Assembly: GCF_900143095.1 (NCBI RefSeq)
Contig: NZ_FRDA01000001.1
Location: 248,001-312,000 of the forward strand
Length of the DNA: 64,000 bases
Reading direction: 5' to 3'
From: Pseudomonas asturiensis
GTDB lineage: Bacteria; Pseudomonadota; Gammaproteobacteria; Pseudomonadales; Pseudomonadaceae
In this document: in pieces, positions 15,999 through 25,668 of the stretch
How the letters are laid out: the number at the start of each line of letters is the position of its first letter
How positions within the stretch are numbered: position 1 is the first letter of the stretch
The notes under the pieces: model-generated
Database searches by the model: none
The model's input: the letters and a program-made list of their open reading frames with translations, nothing else
Told to the model about the DNA's origin: nothing
Program-made: the position numbers and the translations under genes

Positions 15999-18900
15999 AA
16001 ACCCTTTTTAAACACGTATTTTCCGTGCTGCGCAAAACCTGGGCCTGGTCGTTGTTGACGGTGCTGGGCATGATCATGCTGATCTGGTTTTTCGGCCCGT
16101 TGCTGGCCGTAGCAGACCAGCGGTTCTGGGAAAGCGCGGTTTCACGTCTGCTGGCAGCCAGCGTCCTGCTGCTGTGCTGGGGGCTGGTAATGGTCGCGGC
16201 CAACGGACGTGCGGGCAAGCGTCAACAACAACAGCAAGACAGTGACGTCGATAAGGAACAGTTGCAGCAGCGTATTGCGATCGATAAAGAGCGTCAGGAA
16301 CTTGCCCGGCGCTTTATGGATGCGTTGCGGCTGATCAAGCGTTCGAGCCTGTACGGCAACCAGGGTGAGTCATGGCGTCAGGCGTTGCCGTGGTACTTGA
16401 TGATCGGCCCTGAAGGCAGTGGCAAGACCAGCCTGCTGGATTTCTCCGGACTCGATTTTCCGCTCAACAAGGTCGAGCGCAAGCTGACCCGCGACACCCT
16501 GAGCACGGCGTACTGCGACTGGTACCTGACCGATCAGGCCGTCATCATGGACACGGCCGGCCGCTACCTGAGCCAGGCCCGATCCGAGATCGACAGCAGC
16601 GCGTGGCGTAAGCTGTTATCGCTGTTGCGTGACCGGCGCCGCGCGTGCCCGCTCAATGGTGTGCTGATCACGTTGCCAGTGGACATGCTGATCGACAGCA
16701 AACCGAATCGGCTCGAATCCCTGGCCGAAACGGTTCGCGCCCGCCTGGATGAACTCCATCGACAATTGCGTATCGAGGTGCCGGTCTACCTGGTGCTGAC
16801 CAAGGCCGATGCGGTTGAAGGCTTTGATGAATTCTTCGATCAACTGTCCATGGAGCAAAGTCGACAGGTGCTGGGCGCAACCTTTCGCAAAGGCGAGCGC
16901 GGCAACGATATCGCGGTGGTCGGACAGGCACTGGAAACGCTGCTGAAAAGGCTGAGCAGCCAGGTCATCACCCGTCTCCACCAGGAGCGCGACCCTCAGC
17001 GCCGCGCACGAATGCTGGAGTTCCCCGATCAACTGGAGCGTATCGGCAGCGGCCTGAACGTTTTTGTCGAAATGGCGTTTTCGGGAAACCGCTACCAGCG
17101 CGCGACTCACCTGCGCGGGTTTTACCTGACGCGGGCGCCTCATCGGACCGATCTGGCAGATGCGTTGCCAGGCGCAGCGGCCAGCCAGGAGACCGGCGGC
17201 CTGCCTTTGCACCATGCAGGACGGCCAAGGTTTATCCATGACTTGCTGGCTCATGTGATTTTTCCCGAATCCAGCCTGGCGATGCTCGACAAGGCGGTGC
17301 GTCGCGTCATCGACTGGCGGCAGCGCGCCCTCTACAGCGGTGCTGCGCTGGTGGTGCTGGCGGCTGGCGCAGTCTGGGCCAACGGGTTCAGCGCCAATCA
17401 CGACCGTCTGGAAACACTGCGTCTCACCGCCCAGCAATTGTTTCAGCAGCGTGCGCAGATTGCGCCGCAGCACGATGTACTGACGCTGCTTGATGCCTTG
17501 AATACGCATTACCAGTCCACTCGGGTCTTTCCCGCGACCGAAGCGCTGGGCTTGATCGAGCGCAATGGTCTCTATCAGGGCGAGGCTGCCAACAGGACGC
17601 TGCTGGCCAGCTACCAGGCGCAACTGCAGCAAGCGTTGTTGCCACGCGTGGCGCGTCAGCTCGAGGCGCAATTGCAGGTAGACACCGCGAATCGTGAGCA
17701 ACTGCTGGGCAATCTGCGTGCGTACTTGATGCTCACCCGGCCGGAGCGACGCGACCGCGTCTGGTTGAAAGAGTGGGTGGCCGCCGACTGGTCGATCCGC
17801 TATGCCGGCCATGCTCAGGCGCAACGTCAGTTGAACGAACACTTGCAGCGTCTGCTGGACCTGCCCTTCGATTATCCCGCCAACGCCACGGTGGTGGCGC
17901 AGGCTCGCGAATTGCTGCGCAACGAGTCGCTGGCCAATGTCGTCTACAGAGTATTGCGAGACAAGGCCCGCAGTCTCCCTGATTACAGTCTGGCCCAGCG
18001 AATCGGCCCACAGCGGATGTTGCTGTCGGGAGCCGACTATCGAATCCCGGGTTTCTTCACTCGTCAGGGTTATCAGCAGTATTTCGTGGTCCAGGGCGCA
18101 GGCGTCGTAAGTGAGATCCTGCGCGACAATTGGGTGCTGGGTGATCGCGCAGAGCTGGACACCACCGACATGCGCAGATTGATGATCGAGCTGGAGCAGT
18201 TGTACTTCCGCGATTACGCCCATCACTGGTCAGAAGCGGTGGCGCAGACCGCCCTGCAACCTTTCGAAGGCCCAAGGCAGGGTGCCTTGCAGATGGCCGG
18301 TCTGACTGCCGCCAACTCCCCCATGGTGCAATGGCTGGTCGAGATTCGCGACAACACCCGTTTCCCGACCCTGGCCGAGAGCATCGACAAGCTGGCATCC
18401 GTCGAGACGACAGGTGCGCCGCTCAATGCTGTGGGCAAGGTGGCGTCAGCGGTAGGCACACAGGTGCAGCAGGCGCTTGCAGAGAGCTTGCCTGATGCGC
18501 CGAAGAAGGCATTGCAACGCCGCTTCGACCCGTTGCATCGACTGCTGGATGAAGAGAGCGCACCGGGTGCCGACCTGACGACAATGCTGGTTGCCCTGGA
18601 TGAGCTGCAGCTACAGATGGCCGCGCTGGGCCGATCGGGACAGCCCGAAGTGGCGGCATTCGAAATGGCACGCGCACGCATGAACGGCCAGCGCGATGCC
18701 TTGAGCAGTCTGCGCAACGCGGCTGCGCAGCTCCCACAACCGATAGGCGGATGGTTCAATGCGCTGGCCGAGGATGCCTGGAATCATGTGCTGCATCTGT
18801 CTTATCAATACGTCAATCAACGTTACAAGGAAGAGCTCTACAGCTTCTACGGGCAGGCGCTCGACAAGCGCTATCCGTTTCATGCCCACAGCAGCAGCGA

Positions 18901-19510
18901 TGTGGCGCTCAATGATTTTCGCGAGTTCTTCAAGTCGCAGGGCGTTGCCGATCGTTTTTTCAACCGTTACCTGAAGCCCTTTGTCAGTGGCGAACCCGGG
19001 CATTACCGGTTACGCAGCGTCGACGGCTACAGCCTGCCGATGAGTCGTGCCTATCTTGACCAGATGAGCGGTGTGCAGGCAATTCGTGACAGCTTTTTTG
19101 CAGGCGGCACTCAGGAACCGCTGGTGCAGTTCAAGCTTGAGCCCTATACCCTGGATTCGACAGTCAGCCGCGCCGAGTTTCGTCTGGGCAACCAGTCGAT
19201 GGAATACCGTCACGGGCCTATCGTGCCGGTCGCGTTCACCTGGCCGACCGAGATCGAGGATGGTCGCGCCAGTCTGGTTATGGACAGAATGGTCGGCCGT
19301 CCACTGGGTATCGAGAAAAACACAGGGCCGTGGTCGCTGTTCCGTCTGCTGGAACTGATGCAGACCGAGCCGTTGAAAGGGCGTGATGTGTGGGTGCTCA
19401 AGGCCGATGTCGGCGGGATGCGCGCCAACTACCTGCTGTTGAGCCAACGCTCTGCGAACCCGTTCGACATGTCTGTGTTGCGCAGGTTGCGCATGCCTGC
19501 GCAGCTTTGA
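15995..19510 (+). CDS. tssM: T6SS inner-membrane protein TssM (IcmF/VasK)
   Basis: 1171 residues. Two N-terminal transmembrane helices lie near 11-38 and 45-66. They are followed by a cytoplasmic NTPase-like domain with an intact Walker A (GPEGSGKT, about 137-144), a third helix near 445-463, and a long periplasmic region with the IcmF-related and VasK C-terminal domains. TssM spans the inner membrane and contacts TssJ in the periplasm. The ATG overlaps the tssL stop. The kinase gene starts 14 bases after its stop with no phosphatase gene between them. Confidence 0.96.
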   Translation: MKTLFKHVFSVLRKTWAWSLLTVLGMIMLIWFFGPLLAVADQRFWESAVSRLLAASVLLLCWGLVMVAANGRAGKRQQQQQDSDVDKEQLQQRIAIDKERQELARRFMDALRLIKRSSLYGNQGESWRQALPWYLMIGPEGSGKTSLLDFSGLDFPLNKVERKLTRDTLSTAYCDWYLTDQAVIMDTAGRYLSQARSEIDSSAWRKLLSLLRDRRRACPLNGVLITLPVDMLIDSKPNRLESLAETVRARLDELHRQLRIEVPVYLVLTKADAVEGFDEFFDQLSMEQSRQVLGATFRKGERGNDIAVVGQALETLLKRLSSQVITRLHQERDPQRRARMLEFPDQLERIGSGLNVFVEMAFSGNRYQRATHLRGFYLTRAPHRTDLADALPGAAASQETGGLPLHHAGRPRFIHDLLAHVIFPESSLAMLDKAVRRVIDWRQRALYSGAALVVLAAGAVWANGFSANHDRLETLRLTAQQLFQQRAQIAPQHDVLTLLDALNTHYQSTRVFPATEALGLIERNGLYQGEAANRTLLASYQAQLQQALLPRVARQLEAQLQVDTANREQLLGNLRAYLMLTRPERRDRVWLKEWVAADWSIRYAGHAQAQRQLNEHLQRLLDLPFDYPANATVVAQARELLRNESLANVVYRVLRDKARSLPDYSLAQRIGPQRMLLSGADYRIPGFFTRQGYQQYFVVQGAGVVSEILRDNWVLGDRAELDTTDMRRLMIELEQLYFRDYAHHWSEAVAQTALQPFEGPRQGALQMAGLTAANSPMVQWLVEIRDNTRFPTLAESIDKLASVETTGAPLNAVGKVASAVGTQVQQALAESLPDAPKKALQRRFDPLHRLLDEESAPGADLTTMLVALDELQLQMAALGRSGQPEVAAFEMARARMNGQRDALSSLRNAAAQLPQPIGGWFNALAEDAWNHVLHLSYQYVNQRYKEELYSFYGQALDKRYPFHAHSSSDVALNDFREFFKSQGVADRFFNRYLKPFVSGEPGHYRLRSVDGYSLPMSRAYLDQMSGVQAIRDSFFAGGTQEPLVQFKLEPYTLDSTVSRAEFRLGNQSMEYRHGPIVPVAFTWPTEIEDGRASLVMDRMVGRPLGIEKNTGPWSLFRLLELMQTEPLKGRDVWVLKADVGGMRANYLLLSQRSANPFDMSVLRRLRMPAQL

Positions 19511-19524
19511 GGGGGTGTGACACG

Positions 19525-20382
19525 ATGCCGGACGTGCTTTCAGGTCGCTACAGCATCGAGCGACTGCTCGGCACTGGCGGCATGGGAGCCGTTTATCAGG
19601 CACGCGACCTTCTGCATGAGCAGCTCGGCGAGCCTGAGCCTGCTATCGCGATAAAAGTGCTTAACGATGACCTCGTGAAGGCCCCGGATGCTGCTGCCTT
19701 GCTTTACAGCGAGTTTGCCTTGACCCGGCACCTGCATCATCCGCATGTGATTCGACCCTATGCGTTCGAGGTGGACGCTGATTCGGATCGGGCGTTCATG
19801 ACGCTTGAGCTCATGCGCGGCATGCGTCTTGATCAATGGCTTCATCGACGCCCGCACGGCCTGCCGTGGGACCAATGTCGCGAGGTCGCGATTGCGCTAC
19901 TGGATGCACTGGCGCATGTCCACGAACGAGGCGTGGTGCACGGCGACGTGAAGCCGGGCAACGTCATGCTTACCGAGCGCGGCGTGCGACTATTCGACTT
20001 CGGCCTTGGGCGCCCTGTCGACGGTGTGCTCGACGGGTTGCCGCAGCTGGATCGCCAGCGTCTGAAGGCCTGGACACCCTGTTACGCGGCACATGAAATA
20101 CTCGAAGGCGGTCCGCCGACAAGCCAGGCCGATGTGTACGCTGCGGCCTTGGTGGTCTACGAAATGGCCGCTGGCAGGCAAGGTTCAAGTATCGTCGGGT
20201 CGGGGACGAGGTGTGCAGTTGCAGCGCTGGAAAAACCTGCCGGTATGCCGTCCGGTTACTGGTCCTCCTTACGTCAGGCACTCATGAGTGACGGCCGCGA
20301 CAGGCCGATCAGCGCCAGGCAATTGCACAGGGTTTTTCAGGCTGCGCCGCACAGCCGACTCAGGCAGTGGTTCAAACGCTGA
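19525..20382 (+). CDS. stk1: T6SS-linked Ser/Thr protein kinase (Stk1 type)
   Basis: 285 residues making a single kinase domain. Visible motifs are the Gly-rich loop LGTGGMGAVYQARD, the ATP-binding Lys in AIKVLND (about residue 42), the catalytic loop VVHGDVKPGNVML (about 138) and DFGLGR. The loop reads HGD rather than HRD, so it is a non-RD kinase, which usually does not need activation-loop phosphorylation. No transmembrane helix or sensor domain is present. A strong GAGGGGG site precedes the ATG. It probably phosphorylates the FHA pathway encoded upstream; its usual partner phosphatase Stp1 is absent here. Confidence 0.9.
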   Translation: MPDVLSGRYSIERLLGTGGMGAVYQARDLLHEQLGEPEPAIAIKVLNDDLVKAPDAAALLYSEFALTRHLHHPHVIRPYAFEVDADSDRAFMTLELMRGMRLDQWLHRRPHGLPWDQCREVAIALLDALAHVHERGVVHGDVKPGNVMLTERGVRLFDFGLGRPVDGVLDGLPQLDRQRLKAWTPCYAAHEILEGGPPTSQADVYAAALVVYEMAAGRQGSSIVGSGTRCAVAALEKPAGMPSGYWSSLRQALMSDGRDRPISARQLHRVFQAAPHSRLRQWFKR

Positions 20383-20452
20383 TTACCCGATCGCTCGGCA
20401 ACCGCTATCGTTAAGTCGGCCGTAATCACTCATCAGCACTCAAGGACGCCCA

Positions 20453-20911
20453 ATGCACAGCCTGGACTGGCTCGCCCATCACATGGAACACAGCGACACG
20501 TTTGCGCAGTGGCTGCATCAACAATTCAACTATGAATTCGCCGATCAGTCGCTCGCTGACTGGCAGCACGAATTCTCCCAAGGTCAACACAACAATGACT
20601 GGACCTGTCTGATCGCGCATGAGCAGGGGCAGTTATTGGGTGGCGCGGCGTTCGCCGATAACGACTTGTCCGATCGACCGGATCTCGGGCCCTGGCTTGC
20701 CTGTGTGTTCGTAAAACCCGAGGCACGGGGCAGGGGGCTTGCAGCGCAATTGATCGAAGGCATCTGCCGTCACGCCAGGGCCCGGGGGGTGACCCGTTTG
20801 TACCTCCACACCCACGACCAACAGGCGTATTACGCCAGACGCGGATGGAGCGTCCAGGAGCGTTTCGACGCCTGGGGCAAGGCGCAATGGCTGATGTCGC
20901 GCGAACTGTAG
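20453..20911 (+). CDS. GNAT-family N-acetyltransferase
   Basis: 152 residues. The acetyl-CoA-binding motif A is clear: LACVFVKPEARGRGLAAQLI, with the R-G-R-G-L-A phosphate loop near residue 95, followed by LYLHTHDQQAYYARRGW, the usual motif B. The acceptor substrate cannot be deduced. The gene stands 70 bases after the T6SS kinase on the same strand and could be read through from it, but there is no functional reason to include it in the secretion system. It converges on the phosphodiesterase gene 20 bases away. Confidence 0.85.
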   Translation: MHSLDWLAHHMEHSDTFAQWLHQQFNYEFADQSLADWQHEFSQGQHNNDWTCLIAHEQGQLLGGAAFADNDLSDRPDLGPWLACVFVKPEARGRGLAAQLIEGICRHARARGVTRLYLHTHDQQAYYARRGWSVQERFDAWGKAQWLMSREL

Positions 20912-20931
20912 AAGCGAGCGACTGACGTCAT

Positions 20932-21402
20932 TCAATCGAGCAACTGCACCAGCTGCGACTCCAGCGATGCAGGCTGTACGTCCAGCAAAGCGAGCGTCAC
21001 CGGCAGCTTGAAACGACGGCGTCCCGCGCTGCCCGGATTCAGGTAAAGCCGTTCGCCACGCCATTCGATGCACGGCTTGTGCGAATGGCCGGTGACCACC
21101 AGTCTCACGGGGTCGCTGGAGGGCTCTTCCAGCAGGGCAGGTACATCGGCGATGTCGTGCACCAGCAGCACCTGCCAGCCATTGAGCTTAAAGCGCAGGT
21201 GGTCGGGGAGGGTGTCAGCCCAAGTCGCGCCCATGTCGTTGTTGCCACGCACAATGTGCAAGGGGGCGATGGACTTGAGCTGTTCGACGATCTCGGCGCT
21301 GCCGATGTCGCCGGCGTGGACGATGTGTTCGCAACCTTCAAGCGCGGCAATGGCTTCAGGACGAAGCAGGCCGTGAGTGTCGGAGATGATGCCGATTTTC
21401 AT
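20932..21402 (-). CDS. YfcE/MJ0936-type metallophosphoesterase
   Basis: 156 residues, the compact size of this phosphodiesterase subfamily. Metal-binding motifs are visible in order: IGIISDTHG (D-x-H), HAGDIGSAE (GD), VRGNND (GN-D) and VVTGHSHKP (GHSH). It is expected to be a cytosolic, manganese-dependent phosphodiesterase. The natural substrate is not known. The start at 21402 (MKIGIISDTHG) has an AAGGGA ribosome site; the frame is open upstream, but that part shows no homology. It is divergent from the TauD-type gene. Confidence 0.9.
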   Translation of the reverse strand: MKIGIISDTHGLLRPEAIAALEGCEHIVHAGDIGSAEIVEQLKSIAPLHIVRGNNDMGATWADTLPDHLRFKLNGWQVLLVHDIADVPALLEEPSSDPVRLVVTGHSHKPCIEWRGERLYLNPGSAGRRRFKLPVTLALLDVQPASLESQLVQLLD

Positions 21403-21604
21403 GAATGATCCCTTATGACGTGGACGCAGTGCCGACGCAGTGCTAACCACGTGGCAGTCTTTCGTCCAGACAGACCGTTGACTGAATGAACCGGATTTTA
21501 ATGCGAGAGATGTCACCGCCTCTTTGATGCTGCGCAGTGTACAAGGCTTGCGCTATGTCATCCATAAGCGTACCGTTCGGTTCACTTATGAGGAGGGTCG
21601 CATC

Positions 21605-22444
21605 ATGTCAGCCACTTCGAACGCCTGTCTGGTTCACGAATCGATCAAGCCCGTCATCGGGACGCGTGTCTTCAATGACAAGGAACAACTCCTCAGCGGG
21701 ACGCTGGCGGGGGAAATACGCGACTTGCTGGAGCAACGGGGCGTTCTGGTGTTTCCGCAGATTGGTTTTACCGACGCCGAGCAGATTGCATTTACGCAAA
21801 CCCTGGGCACCTTTTCCGCCGAGGCCAGCGACGGCCGCAACATCACTAAAATCACCCTGGATGTGAAGCAGAACCCGGCCGGTGCCGAGTTTCTGAAAGG
21901 ATCGTTTTACTGGCACATCGATGGAACGCGTAATGACGCACCGATTCTCGCGTCACTGCTGTCGTGCAAGGCCACGGCAAGTTGGGGTGGCAACACCGGA
22001 TTCTGCAACACCTACGCGGCGTACGAAGCGTTGTCCGAGGCTGACAAGCAGCGTTACGAGGACCTGCGCGTGCTGCACGCGCCCTGGGCTTCGTTGCTCT
22101 ATTACAACCCGGAACCGAGCCTGGCCATGCTTGAATCGATGCAGGCCATTGGCGAGAAGGAATTGCCGCTGGTATGGAAACATCGCTCGGGCCGCAAGTC
22201 GCTGATCCTGGGATGTACGGCGCATCACGTCATTGATGTCGATCACGCCGAGAGCGCGCGGATTCTCGTCGGACTGCGCCAATGGGCGACCGGCGAGTCG
22301 TTCAGCTATAGCCATGCGTGGCAGGTAGGCGATCTGGTGATCTGGGACAACACCGGTACCCTGCATCGCGCCGAAGCCTATGACCCCGAGTGTGGTCGGA
22401 TGATGCATCGAACCAAGCTTGCGGGCGAAGAGCCCTTCGAGTGA
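21605..22444 (+). CDS. TauD/TfdA-type Fe(II)/2-oxoglutarate dioxygenase
   Basis: 279 residues. The iron-binding triad is visible: H104 and D106 in the HxD motif of FYWHIDGTRND, and the distal H254 in NTGTLHRAEAYD, with Arg residues just after (RMMHR) for 2-oxoglutarate. Typical family segments are GVLVFPQIGFTD near the N-terminus and GNTGFCNTYAAYEALS. The substrate is unknown. An AGGAGG ribosome site lies nine bases before the ATG at 21605, so this start is preferred over upstream in-frame codons. Confidence 0.9.
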   Translation: MSATSNACLVHESIKPVIGTRVFNDKEQLLSGTLAGEIRDLLEQRGVLVFPQIGFTDAEQIAFTQTLGTFSAEASDGRNITKITLDVKQNPAGAEFLKGSFYWHIDGTRNDAPILASLLSCKATASWGGNTGFCNTYAAYEALSEADKQRYEDLRVLHAPWASLLYYNPEPSLAMLESMQAIGEKELPLVWKHRSGRKSLILGCTAHHVIDVDHAESARILVGLRQWATGESFSYSHAWQVGDLVIWDNTGTLHRAEAYDPECGRMMHRTKLAGEEPFE

Positions 22445-22451
22445 ACTCAGT

Positions 22452-22481
22452 GCATAAATAAACCAGGATGTACATTTATGC
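22452..22481. terminator. Inverted repeat after the TauD-type gene
   Basis: GCATAAAT (22452-22459) and ATTTATGC (22474-22481) form perfect 8-base arms with a 14-base spacer, starting eight bases after the stop codon. There is no T-run, so a terminator role is uncertain; an operator is possible. Confidence 0.35.
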
Positions 22482-22630
22482 GTTGACGCGAACGGGTCAG
22501 GCGTCTAAAAATACACACCCTGGTGCAGTTATGAGCGGGTGTTGCTCATCACATTTTCGCGACATTTGGCCGCCTATCATCGGCCGATTCCCCCTACGCT
22601 CAACTGTTGTCATTCGACCGGAGAACTGAC

Positions 22631-22828
22631 ATGTGCGGACCCAAGGAACCCATTGCAGGTGTGTTTGTACTGCTGCTGTTGGCGGCAGGCGGGTGGGCCG
22701 CGCAGGAGCCGTTTCCGCACAGTGGCATCGAGGTGTTGCCTGAACCGCAGATGAGCAGCAAGGCACTCGCCGAACCCATTGCTGCCCTGCAACTGCAGTC
22801 CGTTACGCTCGATACTCGCCTTCGGTAA
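22631..22828 (+). CDS. Possible 65-residue exported or membrane peptide
   Basis: The reading frame begins MCGPKEPIAGVFVLLLLAAGGWAAQEPF, a hydrophobic stretch with an Ala-x-Ala-like cleavage region, then a short proline-containing tail. A CGGAG site lies ten bases before the ATG. Its last 26 bases overlap the 3' end of the convergent GAF gene. I recognise no family. The signal-like start and ribosome site support a real gene, but the short length leaves doubt. Confidence 0.45.
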   Translation: MCGPKEPIAGVFVLLLLAAGGWAAQEPFPHSGIEVLPEPQMSSKALAEPIAALQLQSVTLDTRLR

Positions 22829-23315
22829 GGCTGGCAAAGAAGATACAGCCCACCAGTCTGGCAAACAGGCTGAGGGTTTCGGCCAGGTCAGGGTCGTCGA
22901 ACAGGGCCAGGCGCGAATCCAGTGCGCACAATGCGCCGAACAAACGGCCATCCGGGAGAAAGATCGGCACTCCGGCATAGCTCTCGATGGCGTATTGCTT
23001 GACGATGGGAAGGTTCGCGTAGCGACCATTCTTGCTGACCTCGGGCACGAACAATGCCTGAGGATTACGTCGGAATTCGCTGCACAGCGTCGTCTCCAGC
23101 GCGAATGCGTCACCGTCCTCCATGCCGATGTGGCTGGGGTCATACACCGAGCAGGCAACCCAGTCGGCTTCGGTAAACTTTGCGATGCCGGCAAAGCGCA
23201 TGCCGGTCAGGCGTGTCACCAGCCTCAGCACGTTAGTGGTCGCTTCTATCTCGGCAATCGCCGAACGCTCCTCGGCGGTCAGCAGGACGCGAGTGGCCGT
23301 CAACTCAGATGCCAT
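22803..23315 (-). CDS. Small GAF-domain protein
   Basis: 170 residues forming one GAF domain (about 20-165): VTRLTGMRFAGIAKFTEADWVACSVYD, then ETTLCSEFRRN and SYAGVPIFLPDGRLFGALCALD are standard GAF segments. No output domain is attached, so it is a stand-alone sensor or a redox/small-ligand-binding protein; the ligand is unknown. The start MASELTATR at 23315 has a CGGAGA ribosome site eight bases upstream. It is divergent from the chemoreceptor gene. Confidence 0.85.
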   Translation of the reverse strand: MASELTATRVLLTAEERSAIAEIEATTNVLRLVTRLTGMRFAGIAKFTEADWVACSVYDPSHIGMEDGDAFALETTLCSEFRRNPQALFVPEVSKNGRYANLPIVKQYAIESYAGVPIFLPDGRLFGALCALDSRLALFDDPDLAETLSLFARLVGCIFFASLTEGEYRA

Positions 23316-23712
23316 TGATTTCTCCGAATTCAGGGACCGTTCATGGGGTGTGCGCAAGTATCGCATAACGGCCCGATACGACATATGCCAGGTTTGGCAG
23401 CGCCTTTCTGTGTCCAGTGTGAAGACGTGCACGTTCAGCGTGTAGTAATAAAACAGCGCTCAGAATACGGTTATTCGTATAGCAGGATTTAAGTGCGCCA
23501 CACATGTGTAATGATCATGGGGTCGTGTATTTATTTTTTTATCGGGTCGATTGAATAATTGAATCTTTTCATTCGGAGCGGGTCGTGCGTCGTGTAATAA
23601 GAGTGTTTGCTCTAAGTTTAAAGTTTCAATCAGGCAGGCCGAAAACCAAGAACTGGAGCAGCGGCAGGGAGTGGCCAATTGCATTATTTTAATATGTCAT
23701 AAAGAGCCAATT
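23316..23712. other. Divergent intergenic region GAF protein/chemoreceptor
   Basis: About 400 bases, AT-rich in its right half. Apart from the FliA-type promoter at 23619-23645 I see no gene, RNA or terminator. Confidence 0.6.
23619..23645 (+). promoter_or_regulatory. FliA (sigma-28) promoter of the chemoreceptor gene
   Basis: TAAAGTTT (23619-23626), eleven bases, then GCCGAAAA (23638-23645). The flagellar sigma-28 consensus is TAAAGTTT-N11-GCCGATAA, so 15 of 16 bases match with exact spacing. Transcription would start near 23655, about 58 bases before the start codon at 23713. Confidence 0.82.
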
Positions 23713-25617
23713 ATGCTGAAAACGATACTGGGTAATATCACGGTCAGGTCTAAACTCGTTTTGGGGTTTACGCTGGTTATTCTGTTGACGGTGCTGATTG
23801 CATTTACCGGATGGAATGGCATTCTGACGATGAACGACCGCAGTGAGCGGACTGCAGACATCGGCAAGCTGAGCACGTTGACACGTGACATGCGCATTGC
23901 CCGCCTGTTGTTCATCATTAATTACGACGCTGAGCGCGCCAGCAATTGGCTCAAGGCCTATGACACCCTCGACAATCACGTGCGCTATGTCGCCACCGTC
24001 TTTACGTCAGCGGCCAACGTGCCGCTGATCCAGGCATCGCAGACAGCCATGAAGGACTATCGAGTTCACTATGACAACCTGATGCGGGCGACCGAGGCCC
24101 GGGAGGCAGCCAGAGCGGCCTTCGGACGACAGGGTGATTCTGCAGCCGAGGCGTTACGCAAGTTACAGGTTTTCGCCAACTCCGGCGAGGGCAGTGCTGA
24201 AGCACGCGAAACAATGGCGCAAGCGATGGCGGTGTTTCAAAAGATGCGCTTTGATGTGCGTGGGTATTCATTTTCATTGAAAGCCGACAGTCTGTTGCTT
24301 GCGCACTCGTCAATAAAAGAAACGATCGATTTCATGAACAACTTGCAGGGGTTCACCGGTCAGGCTGATACCCTCCAGCAAGTTTTGACGAATTTGACGG
24401 CCTACCAAAACACGATTGAGCAGTTCGTCAATGCTCAGGCCAGCATTGATCAAGCTCAGGCGGGTATTTCAAAGAACATCGATATTCTTCTGTCGTCGAC
24501 GGACCAGCTTTCCAAAAATCAGGTCACGCTGAGAATGGAAGACATGGACGAGGCCAGAACATTGCTGATCCTCTGGCTGGCCGCCGCAATCGTCGCCAGT
24601 GTGCTGGCCGCGTGGGTGATCACTCGCCTGATCGTCGGTCCGCTACTGGAGACGCTGAAACTGGCCGAGCGCGTGGCCGATGGCGACCTGACTCATGACC
24701 AGGTCATCACTCGCAAAGACGAGCTGGGCCTGTTGCAAGGCAGCATGCAGCGCATGACGGGTAATTTGCGGGATCTGATGGGCGGGCTGCGCGATGGCGT
24801 GACCCAGATCGCCAGTGCCGCGGAACAGCTCTCTGCGGTCACCGAGCAGACGAGCGCAGGCGTGAACACGCAGAAGACCGAGACCGACCAGGTTGCAACC
24901 GCCATGCATGAAATGTCGATGACGGTACAAGAAGTCGCCAGGAATGCCGAGCAGGCTTCACAGGCAGCGGTCAATGCCTCCAAAGAAGCGCGTGAGGGAG
25001 ATGGTGTGGTTGCCAAAGCCATTGTGCAGATCGAAAGTCTGGCAGGCGAGGTCGAGCATTCCAAATCTGCAATGGATGGCCTGAAAAGCGAAAGCGACAA
25101 GATCGGTGGCGTGCTGGATGTGATCAAAGCGGTTGCCGAGCAGACCAATCTGCTGGCGCTCAACGCTGCAATTGAGGCGGCGAGAGCCGGGGAAGCCGGC
25201 CGAGGCTTTGCTGTGGTCGCTGACGAAGTCAGAAGCCTGGCCCAGCGTACGCAAACCTCGACTGAGGAAATTGCCTCGCTCATCGGTGGGCTGCATACGC
25301 GTACCACACAGGTGGCGACCATACTGGAGAGCAGCCGCAAGCTCACCGAAAACAGCGTGGAATTAACGCGTAATGCCGGCAGGTCGATCAACAGCATCAC
25401 GCAGTCCATTTCAACCATCGAGACCATGAATCATCAGATTGCGGCGGCAGCCGAACAACAAAGTGCAGTGGCCGACGAGATCAACAACAGTGTTCTGAAA
25501 GTGCGCGATATTTCCGAACAGACCGCATCGGCGAGCGAGGAAACGGCCTCTTCAAGCATTGAGTTGGCGCGTCTGGGCGTTCATCTGCAAGGGCTGGTCA
25601 GCCGTTTCAAGGTCTGA
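23713..25617 (+). CDS. Methyl-accepting chemotaxis protein with helical (HBM-size) sensor
   Basis: 634 residues: transmembrane helix 1 near 12-30, a periplasmic all-helical ligand domain of about 250 residues, helix 2 near 282-305, a HAMP domain ([23 protein letters not shown]) and the conserved signalling tip ([19 protein letters not shown]). The sensor length and repeats fit the HBM type of the P. putida McpS family, which binds organic acids; the ligand here is unproven. The C-terminus [15 protein letters not shown] lacks a CheR-tethering pentapeptide. The start MLKTILGN at 23713 follows an AAAGAG stretch, and a FliA promoter lies upstream. Confidence 0.93.
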   Translation: MLKTILGNITVRSKLVLGFTLVILLTVLIAFTGWNGILTMNDRSERTADIGKLSTLTRDMRIARLLFIINYDAERASNWLKAYDTLDNHVRYVATVFTSAANVPLIQASQTAMKDYRVHYDNLMRATEAREAARAAFGRQGDSAAEALRKLQVFANSGEGSAEARETMAQAMAVFQKMRFDVRGYSFSLKADSLLLAHSSIKETIDFMNNLQGFTGQADTLQQVLTNLTAYQNTIEQFVNAQASIDQAQAGISKNIDILLSSTDQLSKNQVTLRMEDMDEARTLLILWLAAAIVASVLAAWVITRLIVGPLLETLKLAERVADGDLTHDQVITRKDELGLLQGSMQRMTGNLRDLMGGLRDGVTQIASAAEQLSAVTEQTSAGVNTQKTETDQVATAMHEMSMTVQEVARNAEQASQAAVNASKEAREGDGVVAKAIVQIESLAGEVEHSKSAMDGLKSESDKIGGVLDVIKAVAEQTNLLALNAAIEAARAGEAGRGFAVVADEVRSLAQRTQTSTEEIASLIGGLHTRTTQVATILESSRKLTENSVELTRNAGRSINSITQSISTIETMNHQIAAAAEQQSAVADEINNSVLKVRDISEQTASASEETASSSIELARLGVHLQGLVSRFKV

Positions 25618-25668
25618 CACCGAAGCGGCGGCTGGGCGACTCGGTGCGGGCGCAATGCGCGTACCGGG

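Noticed and set aside
1..20382. vgrG (tssI), PAAR or effector-immunity pair inside the T6SS cluster
   Set aside because: None found. If linked, they would lie left of base 1, downstream of hcp.
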